From positions 868,001-932,000 of the forward strand of contig CBDBZL010000002.1 in NCBI GenBank assembly GCA_965213545.1: a stretch of DNA of 64,000 nucleotides, written 5' to 3'. Source of the DNA: CBDBZL01 sp965213545 (GTDB taxonomy: Bacteria; Pseudomonadota; Alphaproteobacteria; Sphingomonadales; Sphingomonadaceae). Below are positions 7,221 through 16,940 of the stretch, in pieces (the stretch's first letter is position 1; each line of letters starts with the position of its first letter). The notes beneath the pieces were generated by a model. It saw nothing but the letters and a program-made list of their open reading frames with translations, ran no database searches and was not told where the DNA came from. The translations under genes were made by a program, and so were the position numbers.

Positions 7221-8372
7221 ATGTCGCTGACCGCACCCCCTTCCGCCGAACGTACCGCACTAGGCGGTGCCGAGCCTGGCGCAGGCGATCCTGTGGCCTT
7301 CGCGCCCTCGACCGACAAGTCTTCGACCCCCAGGCCCGAGACGGCGACGGGTCTGCCGGATGATCGCGCCATGCTGCGTGCCGCGGCCGAACTCACCCGC
7401 GACATCGCCACCGCCCGCCCGCAAATCTACTGGACCGACATGCTCGGCTCGGCGGCGCTTGGCTATGCTGCGCTCGCCGGCGCAATCCTGGCCGACGGGA
7501 TGTGGTCGGCGCTCGCCTGCGCGGTGGTAAGCGTGCTCGCGCTTTATCGGGCGCTGCTGTTCATCCACGAGATCAGCCATCTGCACCGCGATGCGCTGCC
7601 CGGCTTCCGCACCGCCTGGAACCTGGCGGTGGGCATCCCGCTGCTCACCCCGTCGTTCATGTATGAAGGCGTGCACACTTTGCATCATGCGCGCACCCGC
7701 TATGGCACTGCGGAAGATCCCGAATACCTGCCGCTCGCATTGATGAAGCCCTGGTCGCTGCCCGGCTTCATCATCATCTCGCTGCTCGCTCCGCCCGCGC
7801 TGCTTGTCCGTTTCGGCATCCTGGCACCGCTCGGCGCGATATTCCCGGGGATTAGGCGGATGAACTGGGCGCGCTTCTCCGCACTGGCGATCAACCCCGC
7901 GTTCCGCCGCCGTGCGGCCGAGGACGGCGAGCGTCGTCGCTTCGCGCTGCTCGAGGCGGCAGCCAGCATCTGGGCGCTGATGCTGATTGCCAGCGTCTTC
8001 GTGTTCGGCTGGCGACCGCTGGTCATCATCATGGCGGTGATGGGTCTGGTCGCGCTGCTCAACCAGCTGCGTACCCTGGTCGCCCATCTCTGGGAAAACG
8101 AGGGGGAGGCTATGAGCGTCACCGCGCAATATGCTGACAGCGTCAATATCCCCCCGCCCTCGCCGCTCGCCGCGCTGTGGGCGCCGGTGGGACTGCGCTA
8201 TCACGCGACGCATCACCTGCTGCCGTCGCTGCCCTATCATTCGCTGGGCGAGGCGCACCGGCGCCTATCCGCGCATCTGGCCCCCGAAACGACCTATTGG
8301 CGCGCCAGCCACAAGGGGATGGTCCCGCTGGTCTGGCGCATCGCGCGATCGACCATGGGGCGGCGGGGTTAG
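7221..8372 (+). CDS. Membrane fatty acid desaturase family protein
   Basis: An integral membrane di-iron oxygenase-like protein of about 383 residues. Three histidine boxes are visible: HEISH, HTLHHAR and, near the C-terminus, HHLLPSLPYH with an earlier HAT. Between them are several hydrophobic spans (about 80-115, 215-240 and 275-310). These residues bind the two irons in FA desaturases and related hydroxylases. The substrate may be acyl lipid or a carotenoid and cannot be told. ATG 7221 is used, with AGGA 10 bases before it; a TTG at 7197 would add 8 residues. The first 60 residues are low-complexity. Confidence 0.85.
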   Translation: MSLTAPPSAERTALGGAEPGAGDPVAFAPSTDKSSTPRPETATGLPDDRAMLRAAAELTRDIATARPQIYWTDMLGSAALGYAALAGAILADGMWSALACAVVSVLALYRALLFIHEISHLHRDALPGFRTAWNLAVGIPLLTPSFMYEGVHTLHHARTRYGTAEDPEYLPLALMKPWSLPGFIIISLLAPPALLVRFGILAPLGAIFPGIRRMNWARFSALAINPAFRRRAAEDGERRRFALLEAAASIWALMLIASVFVFGWRPLVIIMAVMGLVALLNQLRTLVAHLWENEGEAMSVTAQYADSVNIPPPSPLAALWAPVGLRYHATHHLLPSLPYHSLGEAHRRLSAHLAPETTYWRASHKGMVPLVWRIARSTMGRRG

Positions 8373-8552
8373 GTTGAAGCGCGTCGGGTAGCAATGAACT
8401 AGACCAGCTGGTGTCCGCTTCCTCAATTTCTCGGACTAGAGGATCGGGTGCATATCCATTAATTGTTGCCGCTAGCCCCTCTCTGCCTCTTCGCATCGCA
8501 AGCCGGATACGGCCCAACCGGCAAGTACCTCCTAGCCCGTTGTACCAGTTCC

Positions 8553-8819
8553 CTACTCAGCCACCACTTCATCCGCAGGCAGCATCCCCCCGCCAACGTT
8601 CATTCCGCCACCGACATCGGTCGTGGCTGGCGCGTCGTTGTCGGGGACAGGCTCGTCTTCTGGAAAATCGGTGGGGACCGGTGAGGGTTGCGCCCGCTCG
8701 AACGAGGTATCGGCCTGGGCCGTCTCGTCCTCCTGCCCGCAGCCGGCAAGCAGCGCCAGCCCGGCCAATGCGGCCAGAAGGCTGGTAACGGGAAAGGCGG
8801 CGCGCGGGGGTACGGACAT
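8553..8819 (-). CDS. Small lipoprotein, function unknown
   Basis: An 88-residue protein with a signal peptide ending in a lipobox (LALLAGC). An acidic, proline-rich mature part and two GGGM repeats follow. The ATG at 8819 follows a clear GGAGT. It lies 55 bp downstream of lptG on the same strand and may be cotranscribed. No domain is recognised. It is probably anchored in the outer or inner membrane facing the periplasm. Confidence 0.7.
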   Translation of the reverse strand: MSVPPRAAFPVTSLLAALAGLALLAGCGQEDETAQADTSFERAQPSPVPTDFPEDEPVPDNDAPATTDVGGGMNVGGGMLPADEVVAE

Positions 8820-8874
8820 CGAACACTCCTTGTTCTCTGCCGCAAAGGACGCGCGGGGGTCCGCCGCGGTTCCC

Positions 8875-9975
8875 TTATTCCTCGGTTCGCACCAGCACCG
8901 TCTCGCCGACCAGCAGGAACAGCAGGAACGGCGCCCATGCGGCCAATAGCGGTGGATATCCGCCGAAACTGCCCAGCGCGAGCGCGGCATTGTCGACCAC
9001 GAAATAGGCGAAACCCAGCATCATGCCGATTACCGCGCGCGCGAACAGATGGCCCGAGCGTGCCAGACCGAAGCCGGCGACCGCGCCCAGCAGCGGCATC
9101 AGCAGCGCCGATAGGGGGCCCGAGATCTTGTGCCACCATTTGGCGCGATATTCAGCGGTGCGCCTTCCCGCCGCCTCGAGCGCTTCGATTGAGCGTGACA
9201 ATTCGCCCAGCGGCTGCGCTTCGGGATCGACCGAGCGCAGCGCCACCTGCTCGCGCGTCAACCCCCGTGCCACCGTGACCGCCCCACCGGGCTCGCTCAC
9301 CTGGGCACTGGCGACATCGAACACGCGCGGGTTTTCGATGCGCCAGCCCGGCGCTGCATAAGTAGCGCGGGGGCCGCTCACCTCGCGCATCAGCATACCA
9401 TCGGCGTCGCGGGCGAAATAGGTGACACCCGTCATCACCATGTCCCGCCCCTGACCGCTCAGCACGCGGGCGAGCAGGATGTTGGTTCCATCCGCCAGAT
9501 AGACATTGCTCCTGGTATCGGTTCCGGGGGGAACGGGGGCGAAGTCGTTCCCTTGCCAGGCCTTCAAGGTGGCGGTGGCCCGCGTCACCACGCGCTCGTT
9601 GAAGGCGAAGGAGAAACCCGACACCAGCGCCGCGGTCAGCAGCAATGGTGCGAGGACCTGGTGCGCCGACAGCCCGGCCGCCTTCATTGCCGTCACCTCG
9701 CTGTTCTGGTTGAAGGTGGCCAGCGTGATGATGGTGGCGAGCAGCACCGAGTAAGGCAGGAAGCGGGCGACAAGCTGCGGCAGACGCAGCGAGGCATAGG
9801 CGAGCACATCGTCCTGCCCGTTGCCCGGCACCTCGAGGATGTCGCCGGTCTTGCCCAGCAGGTCGAGCATCAATAGGACCAGCACCAGCATCGCCAGCAC
9901 CGCCACGATGCGCACCGCGAAGGTCTTGGCCAGATACCAGGTCAGGGTCCGCGACGGGAAGAAGTCGAACAGCAT
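8875..9975 (-). CDS. lptG: LPS export permease LptG
   Basis: A YjgP/YjgQ-family inner-membrane permease of 366 residues. Three membrane helices lie near each end (about 20-40, 60-80, 100-125 and 275-295, 305-325, 335-360), with a periplasmic beta-jellyroll region between. With LptF and the ATPase LptB it extracts lipopolysaccharide from the inner membrane into the Lpt bridge. It lies 17 bp after lptF, forming an lptF-lptG operon. The NQNSEVTAMKAAG loop is the conserved cytoplasmic coupling segment. Confidence 0.92.
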   Translation of the reverse strand: MLFDFFPSRTLTWYLAKTFAVRIVAVLAMLVLVLLMLDLLGKTGDILEVPGNGQDDVLAYASLRLPQLVARFLPYSVLLATIITLATFNQNSEVTAMKAAGLSAHQVLAPLLLTAALVSGFSFAFNERVVTRATATLKAWQGNDFAPVPPGTDTRSNVYLADGTNILLARVLSGQGRDMVMTGVTYFARDADGMLMREVSGPRATYAAPGWRIENPRVFDVASAQVSEPGGAVTVARGLTREQVALRSVDPEAQPLGELSRSIEALEAAGRRTAEYRAKWWHKISGPLSALLMPLLGAVAGFGLARSGHLFARAVIGMMLGFAYFVVDNAALALGSFGGYPPLLAAWAPFLLFLLVGETVLVRTEE

Positions 9976-9992
9976 GGCGATCGCCTCCCCTA

Positions 9993-11249
9993 TTACGCCG
10001 GCTGGGCTTCAGGAGGCGCGAAAGGATCGTCCACCTGTTCCGCCGTCCGGTCCTGGCGCGTGCGCCGCGCGCCGAGCAGCCGGCGCAGTTGGCGCATGGT
10101 CTTGGCATAGACCTTTTCGAGCGCACCCAGCGCTTGGCCGCCCGGGACGAAGGCGACCTGGTAATACATCCACACGATCACTGCGGCGAACACCGCGAAC
10201 GGCCCCCACAGCGCCAGCCAAGGGTCCATCCGCCCAATCTCGGCGATGTCTTCGCCATACTGGTTGATCTTGTGATAGGCGACCACCAGCACGATCGAGA
10301 CGAACACCCCCAGCGCCGAGGTCGAGCGCTTGGGCGGCACCGCCAGCGCCACGGCCAGGAGCGGCAGCAACAGCATCATGACCACCTCGACCATCCGATA
10401 ATTAAAAGTGGCGAGGCCGCCCGCCCGCTCGATCGCGCTGGCTTCCTCGCTCCAGCCCAAACGCAGCAGTTCGGGCAGCAGGTATTCGCTGGTCGCATCG
10501 CCGCGCTCGCGGAAACGCTGGAGCGCGGGCAGGTCGATCGGCAGGTCGAGCTGGGCAAAGCTGAGCACCCGCGGCGGCCCCTCGGTCACCCGGTGCACCT
10601 GCATCCCGTCGCTCAGCCGCAGGATAATGGTGTTGCGGTTCTCGCGGTTGGCCAGAAACTGGCCCCGGCGCGCGGTGATCGAGAGCACCTGCCCGTCCTC
10701 ATCGGCAATGCGGGCGAAAATGCCGCGCAGGTCCTGCCCGCCCTCGCGGCTTTCCTCGATGCGCAGCGCCACCCGGTTCTCGATCTGAGTAAATTCGCCC
10801 ACCTTGATCGACGCCCCCAGCGCCCCGGACTGCAGCTCGAACTCCAGCTCCTCGTAGGAGTATTTGGCCAGCGGCTGGATATAGCCCACGATGGTGAAGT
10901 TCACCGCCACCAGCGCAAGGGTGATGAGGTAGGGCACCAGCAGCAGCCGGTTATAGGACAGTCCCACCGCGCGCATCACGTCGAGCTCGCTCGAGATGGC
11001 AAGCTTGCGGAAGGCGAACAGCACGCCGAGCATCAGGCCGAGCGGGATCGCCAGGCTGGCATATTCGGGAATAAGGTTGAGCATCATCTTGAAGACGACG
11101 TCTACCGGTCCGCCTTCGGCCGAGACGAATTCGAACAGACGCAGCATCTGTTCAAGCATCAGCAGGCTGGCGGCGAGCAAGAACACGCCCGCCATGGGCA
11201 CCACCACCAGGCGAAAGATGTAGCGGTCGGTGGCAGTAAGAAAGCTCAC
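9993..11249 (-). CDS. lptF: LPS export permease LptF
   Basis: The partner permease of LptG, 418 residues, same topology. The coupling segment reads LAISSELDVMRAVGLS, which separates it from LptG. It starts with GTG at 11249. The C-terminal tail of about 45 residues is charged and cytoplasmic, with R-rich stretches, and is longer than in enterobacterial LptF. It is the first gene of the lptFG operon. Confidence 0.92.
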   Translation of the reverse strand: MSFLTATDRYIFRLVVVPMAGVFLLAASLLMLEQMLRLFEFVSAEGGPVDVVFKMMLNLIPEYASLAIPLGLMLGVLFAFRKLAISSELDVMRAVGLSYNRLLLVPYLITLALVAVNFTIVGYIQPLAKYSYEELEFELQSGALGASIKVGEFTQIENRVALRIEESREGGQDLRGIFARIADEDGQVLSITARRGQFLANRENRNTIILRLSDGMQVHRVTEGPPRVLSFAQLDLPIDLPALQRFRERGDATSEYLLPELLRLGWSEEASAIERAGGLATFNYRMVEVVMMLLLPLLAVALAVPPKRSTSALGVFVSIVLVVAYHKINQYGEDIAEIGRMDPWLALWGPFAVFAAVIVWMYYQVAFVPGGQALGALEKVYAKTMRQLRRLLGARRTRQDRTAEQVDDPFAPPEAQPA

Positions 11250-11441
11250 CCCCGCTCCTCTGCGAATCGCTGTTTAGGCAAGCCGAGCCGAGGTCGATGC
11301 GTCTGGCGCGTTGCAGCGTTCATCGAGGGGGTCCGGTATTGCTGGGCGGGAGAGGCGGATGCGTTGGAGCTACAGGACTTGGGTGGCAAAAAGGTGAATG
11401 ATCGGCGCGACGTAACGTCTGAATTGGGAAATACGGGGAGT

Positions 11442-11852
11442 TCAGGCCTTTTCCAGCGTGCATTGCAACGGATGCTGGTTTTCACGCGCGCAGTCCATCA
11501 CCTGGTTCACCTTGGTTTCCGCCACTTCATAGGGATAGACCCCACATACGCCCACGCCGCGCTGGTGGACGTGCAGCATCACCTGCGTCGCCTGTTCCAG
11601 ATCCATGCTGAAGAAGCGCTTCAGCACCATGACGACGAACTCCATCGGCGTGTAGTCGTCGTTCAGCAGCAGAACCTTGTACTGGCTGGGCTTCTTGGGA
11701 CGGGTGCGCGTCTTGGTGGCAATGCCGACCTGGCCTCCCTGGTCGATATCGCCATCGCCCGGAACCTGGTCGTCGTCGGGCGAGGGGCCGCTTGTGGGGA
11801 GCCAAGCGCACCGAGCGGGGTCGAGGTCGTGGGGAGTTATTTCAAAGGCCAT
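11442..11852 (-). CDS. clpS: ATP-dependent Clp protease adaptor ClpS
   Basis: The N-end rule adaptor that delivers substrates with bulky N-terminal residues to ClpAP. The core is intact: YKVLLLNDDYTPMEFVV, with the N-D-D acidic pocket, then MLHVHQRGVGVCGVYPYEVAETK. The C-terminus is complete. Total length is 136 residues from the ATG at 11852; a TTG at 11891 would add 13. The N-terminal extension (about 45 residues) is acidic and disordered, as usual. clpA is not adjacent, unlike in many genomes. Confidence 0.92.
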   Translation of the reverse strand: MAFEITPHDLDPARCAWLPTSGPSPDDDQVPGDGDIDQGGQVGIATKTRTRPKKPSQYKVLLLNDDYTPMEFVVMVLKRFFSMDLEQATQVMLHVHQRGVGVCGVYPYEVAETKVNQVMDCARENQHPLQCTLEKA

Positions 11853-12040
11853 CGCAAGGCCGAAATATCGTATCGCCCGCCCCGGCTGCAAGAGGCGAAA
11901 GGCCTATGTCCGCATCCATGCGGCTATCGAGCCAAGCCATCACGCAGCGAACCGGCGCCTCACGTGGAGGTGCCGGCAGGCGCGCGACTGGCGTGAGGCA
12001 AGCCCCACGCCAGCACATGTATCTCGCAAGACCGCTGGGC

Positions 12041-12853
12041 TCAGCCAGCCTTGGAGATATTGTCGGCGGCCACGCTCATGCGCGCCGAAATCGGAGCGAA
12101 GGCGTCGTTCGACAGCTTCATCATCCGCTCGGTGTTCTTCGAACTCGCCGAGACCATTGTGTCGAAGTTGCGGCGCATGATCTCGCCCTGCAGCTGCAGC
12201 AGTTCGGTCGGGCTCTTCACCGCCGCCATCTGGCGCAGGTCGGTGGTCATCTGCTCGTAGACCGACTTGGCGTCCTCGACATAGTTGCGGGCCAGTTCCT
12301 GCATGCCGTTGGAGAAGATCTTGCCGCTTTCGGCCAGCGCTTCCATGTTGCCCTGCGCGCCCTGGGCCATCTCGCCCATGGCTTCGCTCGACTTGGCATA
12401 GGCCTCCTGCGAGCGGTTCTGCATGTCGTTCATCGCGTCGTTCATCTGCTCGTTATGCTCGTTCATTTTCGGTTCCTTCGTCGGTTGGGTGGTTTGGGAT
12501 CGGACATTTTGCTCCGGCACCGGGAATTCAACCAGGGCTCTGGAGGGGTTCTCAGGAAGGGGCGGCGCAAGCGGATCGGTGCCGGTCACCGGTTCGGGCG
12601 GGGTGACCTGTGATGCAGCGTGGTCGCCGGGCAGTTCGCCCAGCCCGCGCGAGCGCGCAGCTTCGACATCGAGCACCGCGGCCGCCTCGGAATTCACGGC
12701 GTCGATCTTAGTGGCGATCCCGGCGGCGGCAATGTGGGGCGTCGGCGTCTCGTGGGGCATTCCCACAATCGCCTTCGCCGCCGAAGCCAGTCGATCAGCT
12801 AAGACCTTGCCATCCTGCTGCGGGTCGTCAGCAGTGCCATCATGTTGCGCCAT
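12041..12853 (-). CDS. phaP: Phasin family protein
   Basis: A granule-coating phasin of about 270 residues. The C-terminal 145 residues hold the phasin domain, a long amphipathic helical region (NRSQEAYAKSSEAMGEMAQGA, VYEQMTTDLRQMAAVKSPTELLQLQ). The first 125 residues are alanine-, proline- and threonine-rich, which is unusual for a simple phasin and recalls the PhaF-type extended forms. An internal Met at the start of the domain could give a short form. The ATG at 12853 follows GGGAAT. Two PhaR-type operators lie just upstream, and phaC lies next in the same direction. Confidence 0.85.
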   Translation of the reverse strand: MAQHDGTADDPQQDGKVLADRLASAAKAIVGMPHETPTPHIAAAGIATKIDAVNSEAAAVLDVEAARSRGLGELPGDHAASQVTPPEPVTGTDPLAPPLPENPSRALVEFPVPEQNVRSQTTQPTKEPKMNEHNEQMNDAMNDMQNRSQEAYAKSSEAMGEMAQGAQGNMEALAESGKIFSNGMQELARNYVEDAKSVYEQMTTDLRQMAAVKSPTELLQLQGEIMRRNFDTMVSASSKNTERMMKLSNDAFAPISARMSVAADNISKAG

Positions 12854-12887
12854 ATCGCATTCCCGATCCATGCAGCCAGCTTAATGC

Positions 12888-12944
12888 TGCACTGCACAAA
12901 ATAGGTTGCGCGCCCGCTGCGTCAAGATTTTATTGTGCACTGCA
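12888..12944. promoter_or_regulatory. Two PhaR-type operators upstream of the phasin gene
   Basis: TGCACTGCA occurs exactly at 12888-12896 and again at 12936-12944, 48 bp apart. Both are flanked by similar bases (CTGCACTGCACAAAA and GTGCACTGCACAAAA). TGC-N3-GCA is the known core of the PHA-sensing repressor PhaR, described in Paracoccus and Rhodobacter. The position between phaC and the phasin start fits autoregulated phasin expression. No phaR gene is in the window. Confidence 0.65.
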
Positions 12945-12965
12945 CAAAACTTTGTGCGCGGTCGA

Positions 12966-15446
12966 TCAGCGCATTGCCACATAACGTCCGGGCGCATCCT
13001 CGATCGCCGCACCTTCGGCCGACCCGGGCCGGCGCGCTCCCTGCGCCGGAACCCGCGTTCCGTCATGGCTTTCTAGCCAACCTAACCAATCGGGCCACCA
13101 ACTTCCCTTGTGCTCCACCGCATCGCCCAGGAACGCATCGAGCGACGCCGCGCCCGCTTCGCCCACGCCCGCCTCATTGGTCCAGTACTGGTACTTGTTC
13201 GCGGCCGGCGGATTGACCACGCCTGCAATATGCCCGCTGCCCGCCAGCACGAAACGCATTTCGGCGCGAAACTGGCGCGTCAGCTCGAACACCGATGCCG
13301 CCGGCGCGATATGATCTTCCTTGCCCGCCTGGATATAGCATGGCGTGCGAACCTGCGTCAGGTCGATCTCGGTACCATCCACGCCCAGCGCATCGGGTTC
13401 GATCAGCAGATTGTCGCGGTACAGATCGGTCAGGTAGGAGGCGTGCCAGCGCGCCGGCAGATTGGTGACATCGCCGTTCCAGTAGAGCAGGTCGAACGCC
13501 GGGTAGTCCTCACCCAGCAGGTAATGATCGACCACCGTGTTCCAGATCAGGTCCGAGCCGCGCAGCATGTTGAAGGTGGCGGCCATGTAACGCCCATCCA
13601 GATAGCCACCGCGGCTGGCCTCGGCGATCATTCCCAGCTTGTGATCATCGACCATCAGCAACAGGTCGCCCGCGCGGCTGAAATCCACCTGCGCGGTGAG
13701 GAAGGTGGCGCTTGCCACCTTGTCCGCCTCGCCGCGCCGCGTCAGCACCGCCAGCGTTGCCGCCAGCGTGGTCCCGGCGACACAATAGCCGATCGCATGA
13801 ACCGCGGGCACGCGCAGCCGCTCGCGGATGAAGTCAACCGCCTCGATCTGCGCGCGCACATAGTCGTCCCACTCGATATGGGCCAGGCTCTCGTCGGCCG
13901 AACGCCAGCTGACCATGAACACGGTGAGCCCCTGCTCCACGGCCCAGCGAACGAAGCTCTTCTTGGGATTGAGGTCGAGAATGTAGAACCGGTTGATCCA
14001 CGGCGGGAAGATGACCAGCGGCACCGCCAGCACATCCTCCCCCGCAGGCGCATACTGGATCAACTGGAACAGCGGTGTATCGTGCACCACCTTGCCCGGC
14101 GTGCAGGCGACATTCTCGCCCAGCCGGAACTTGCTGGCATCGGTATGGGTCAGCTGGCCGCGCTCTAGATCGGCGGTCAGCCGCGCCATTCCGGTGACCA
14201 AGTTCTGTCCGCCGGTCTTGATGGTGCGTTCCAGCACCTGCGGGTTCATCAGCGGGAAATTCGCCGGGCTCATTGCGTCGAGCACGGTGCGGGTGGCGAA
14301 GCGCAGATGATCGCGCTCGCGCTCGGTAATTGCCTCGATCCGGTCCACTGCCTCGGCGATCCGGTCGGCGAACAGCAGGTAGGTCTGATGGATCAGCGCG
14401 AACAACGGCTGGTCGCGCCAGGCAGGATCGGCAAAGCGCCGGTCGGTGCGCGGCAGATCGGGCTCCAGCTTCAGCGCTGCGTCGCCCTGCGGGCCGATCC
14501 CGTATTGCGAGAGAATATCCTGCCACAGGCGGAAGTTCTCGTCCCACAAAGCCGCCTGCGACCTGGTGTCGAACGCGGCGAGCGAGCCAAACCATCCCTG
14601 CATCACGCGCATCCATTGTTGCGGATCGGCCAGAAGCGGCGTGGGCAGCGGCGTGGGCGTCCAAGCGTTGCCCGCGGTCCCTGCTGCCGCGCTCCATCCG
14701 GCCATTCCCGGCCAGCCCTGCCAGAATGTCTCCATCGCCTGCTGCATCGCCATGACCGGATTGTCGCTCGGCCCCCCTATGCCATCCGCTTCCTTGTCAT
14801 CGGGCCCGTTTGACGCCGGTTTCGGCAGGAAAGCCGCCATCATCCGCTGTGCCGCCTGGGCCTGCCCGCTGAACATCTGGCTGAACATCCGGCCGAACAT
14901 ATCGGCTGGCTCGCCGGCGAACGCGTCGTGCTGCCGGTTGTCGGACGAAGCTTGTTGCGGCTTGTCATCCCGCCGAATGCGATCTGCCTCATCGTAACTT
15001 GACTGCGAGGTGCTCGACCGACGCTCGGCGGAGGACGCAGCTGGCGCGTCGGGCGAATCATTGGCGCGCCCTGTCTCTCCTCCTGAACCGGCCTCAATTC
15101 GTTGCCCGGCAACCGAGACGGGCTTGGGGGGTTCATCGGCACCCTGCCCCGAATTGTCCCCGGAAACGCCCTCGCTCAAAACCGGCTTGGCGCTCGCCGA
15201 AGGTGCGCCGGGCCGCTGCCCGGGTTTTTGCGTCGCAGCCTTAGCCCTTCGCCCTGCCGCGTAATTCGCGTCGCCCGCGGGATTATCCGGGTGCGCATCT
15301 CCCGCATACTTATGGTCGATATCTTCCGCCCCGCCCCCGCTGCGATCATTGCCCGCCGCCTCTTCGCCCGCCCGCTGCCGAACAGTCTTTCGTTTGCTCA
15401 CGGCGCGGCCTCTGCCTGCCTGCGGTTGCTTGGGAGTCCTTGCCAT
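12966..15446 (-). CDS. phaC: Class I poly(3-hydroxyalkanoate) synthase with long N-terminal extension
   Basis: PHA polymerase, 826 residues. The catalytic core runs from about residue 220 to the end. It has the lipase-like box G-Y-C-V-A-G with nucleophile Cys555, a conserved W-R-x-x-D segment (SWRSADESL), the catalytic Asp in GKEDHIAP and His in GSGHIAG. It polymerises hydroxyacyl-CoA at the granule surface. Usual class I synthases are about 580-620 residues. Here the first roughly 200 residues are lysine-, serine- and acid-rich and look disordered. The box has Ala where most have Gly. The phasin gene follows it on the same strand. Confidence 0.92.
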   Translation of the reverse strand: MARTPKQPQAGRGRAVSKRKTVRQRAGEEAAGNDRSGGGAEDIDHKYAGDAHPDNPAGDANYAAGRRAKAATQKPGQRPGAPSASAKPVLSEGVSGDNSGQGADEPPKPVSVAGQRIEAGSGGETGRANDSPDAPAASSAERRSSTSQSSYDEADRIRRDDKPQQASSDNRQHDAFAGEPADMFGRMFSQMFSGQAQAAQRMMAAFLPKPASNGPDDKEADGIGGPSDNPVMAMQQAMETFWQGWPGMAGWSAAAGTAGNAWTPTPLPTPLLADPQQWMRVMQGWFGSLAAFDTRSQAALWDENFRLWQDILSQYGIGPQGDAALKLEPDLPRTDRRFADPAWRDQPLFALIHQTYLLFADRIAEAVDRIEAITERERDHLRFATRTVLDAMSPANFPLMNPQVLERTIKTGGQNLVTGMARLTADLERGQLTHTDASKFRLGENVACTPGKVVHDTPLFQLIQYAPAGEDVLAVPLVIFPPWINRFYILDLNPKKSFVRWAVEQGLTVFMVSWRSADESLAHIEWDDYVRAQIEAVDFIRERLRVPAVHAIGYCVAGTTLAATLAVLTRRGEADKVASATFLTAQVDFSRAGDLLLMVDDHKLGMIAEASRGGYLDGRYMAATFNMLRGSDLIWNTVVDHYLLGEDYPAFDLLYWNGDVTNLPARWHASYLTDLYRDNLLIEPDALGVDGTEIDLTQVRTPCYIQAGKEDHIAPAASVFELTRQFRAEMRFVLAGSGHIAGVVNPPAANKYQYWTNEAGVGEAGAASLDAFLGDAVEHKGSWWPDWLGWLESHDGTRVPAQGARRPGSAEGAAIEDAPGRYVAMR

Positions 15447-15575
15447 TGGTCCATCCTAATTATCTTTGTGACAAACGGGAGGGCTTTAGCGCCCGTGCGC
15501 CCGTGCGGCGGGACGCATGACTGTGCTAGGGCGCGAATCGGCGAACCGCCGCCCCCGAAGCGAACAGGGTCAGGC

Positions 15576-16775
15576 ATGGATACAGATTTCTATCGAATCA
15601 AGCGCTTGCCGCCTTATGTGATCGCCGAGGTGAACCAGATGCGCGCCGCTGCCAGGGCCGACGGGCGCGACATCATCGATCTGGGCATGGGCAATCCTGA
15701 CCTGCCCCCGCCCGCGCATGTGGTCGCCAAGCTGTGCGAGGTGGCCGCCAAGCCCGACGCGCACGGCTATTCGCAGTCGCGCGGCATCCCCGGCCTGAGG
15801 CGCGCGCAGGCCGATTACTATCAACGCCGCTTTGCCGTGGAGCTCGATCCGGAAAGCGAGGTGGTGGTCACGCTGGGCTCGAAGGAAGGGCTGGCAACGC
15901 TGGCCTCGGCCATCACCGCGCCGGGCGACACCATCCTGGCGCCCAACCCGTCCTACCCCATCCACACGTTCGGCTTCATCATCGCCGGCGCCTCGATCCG
16001 CTCGGTCCCCACCAAGCCCGATGCGCGCTACTGGGACGAGCTCGAGCAAGCGATGGCCTTCACCGTGCCGCGTCCCACCATCCTGGTCGTGAACTATCCC
16101 AGCAATCCCACTGCCGAGGTGGTCGACCTCGCGTTCTATCAGCGGCTGGTCGACTGGGCCCGGTTCCACAAGGTGTGGGTGCTGTCCGACCTCGCCTATT
16201 CCGAACTCTATTACGACGGCCGTCCGACCCCCTCGATCCTGCAGGCCGACGGCGCCAAGGAGGTGGCGATCGAGTTCACCAGCCTGTCCAAGACCTTCTC
16301 CATGGCCGGGTGGCGGATCGGCTTCGCGGTGGGCAACCCCACGCTTATCGCCGCGCTTACCCGGGTGAAAAGCTATATCGACTATGGCGCCTTCACGCCC
16401 ATCCAGGCGGCCGCCTGCGCCGCGCTGAATGGGCCGCAGGACATCGTTGCCGCCAACCGTGCGCTTTATCATCGCCGGCGCGACGTGCTGGTGGAGGCCT
16501 TTTCTCGCGCCGGCTGGGACGTGCCCGCGCCGCCCGCATCCATGTTCGCCTGGGCGCCACTGCCGCCTCAATTGCGCGAGATGGGCAGCCTGGAATTTTC
16601 AAAGCAGTTGCTCGATCAGGCTGCGGTGGCGGTGGCACCGGGCGTGGGCTATGGCGAGGACGGCGAAGGCTTCGTGCGCATCGCGCTGGTGGAGAACGAG
16701 CAGCGCCTGCGCCAGGCCGCCCGCGGTGTCAGACGATATCTTCAGCAGATGGGAGTCGAGACCACCGCAGCCTGA
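15576..16775 (+). CDS. PLP-dependent aminotransferase, AlaC-like
   Basis: A class I/II fold-type I aminotransferase of 399 residues, close in pattern to AlaC glutamate-pyruvate transaminase and LL-diaminopimelate aminotransferase. It opens with FYRIKRLPPYVIAEV and IIDLGMGNPDLPPP. It has NYPSNPTA for substrate binding and SLSKTFSMAGWRIGF, whose lysine holds the cofactor. The ATG at 15576 fits the usual N-terminus; the frame is open farther upstream, but that part is not homologous. It is divergent from phaC (129 bp between). No regulatory site was recognised. Confidence 0.88.
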   Translation: MDTDFYRIKRLPPYVIAEVNQMRAAARADGRDIIDLGMGNPDLPPPAHVVAKLCEVAAKPDAHGYSQSRGIPGLRRAQADYYQRRFAVELDPESEVVVTLGSKEGLATLASAITAPGDTILAPNPSYPIHTFGFIIAGASIRSVPTKPDARYWDELEQAMAFTVPRPTILVVNYPSNPTAEVVDLAFYQRLVDWARFHKVWVLSDLAYSELYYDGRPTPSILQADGAKEVAIEFTSLSKTFSMAGWRIGFAVGNPTLIAALTRVKSYIDYGAFTPIQAAACAALNGPQDIVAANRALYHRRRDVLVEAFSRAGWDVPAPPASMFAWAPLPPQLREMGSLEFSKQLLDQAAVAVAPGVGYGEDGEGFVRIALVENEQRLRQAARGVRRYLQQMGVETTAA

Positions 16776-16940
16776 CCCCCCCTGCCATCAACGGCCGATC
16801 ATCGCGGCCGATATTGAGGCGCGAACACGCGCGGCGTTTGTTGCATCCTCACCCCCGATTCGCCGCGCGGTTCGGGCGGCAACGAACAGGGCAACCGGGG
16901 GTGAACGGCATTGGCAGGCCATGACACGATCTTTTGCTGG

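Noticed and set aside
11955..11972. CACGTG palindrome near 11960, considered as parS
   Set aside because: The flanking bases (CCTCACGTGGAGG) do not fit the GTTTCACGTGGAAC core.
10089..11996. 635-residue frame opposite lptF and clpS
   Set aside because: His/Gln/Arg-rich antisense shadow of two conserved genes.
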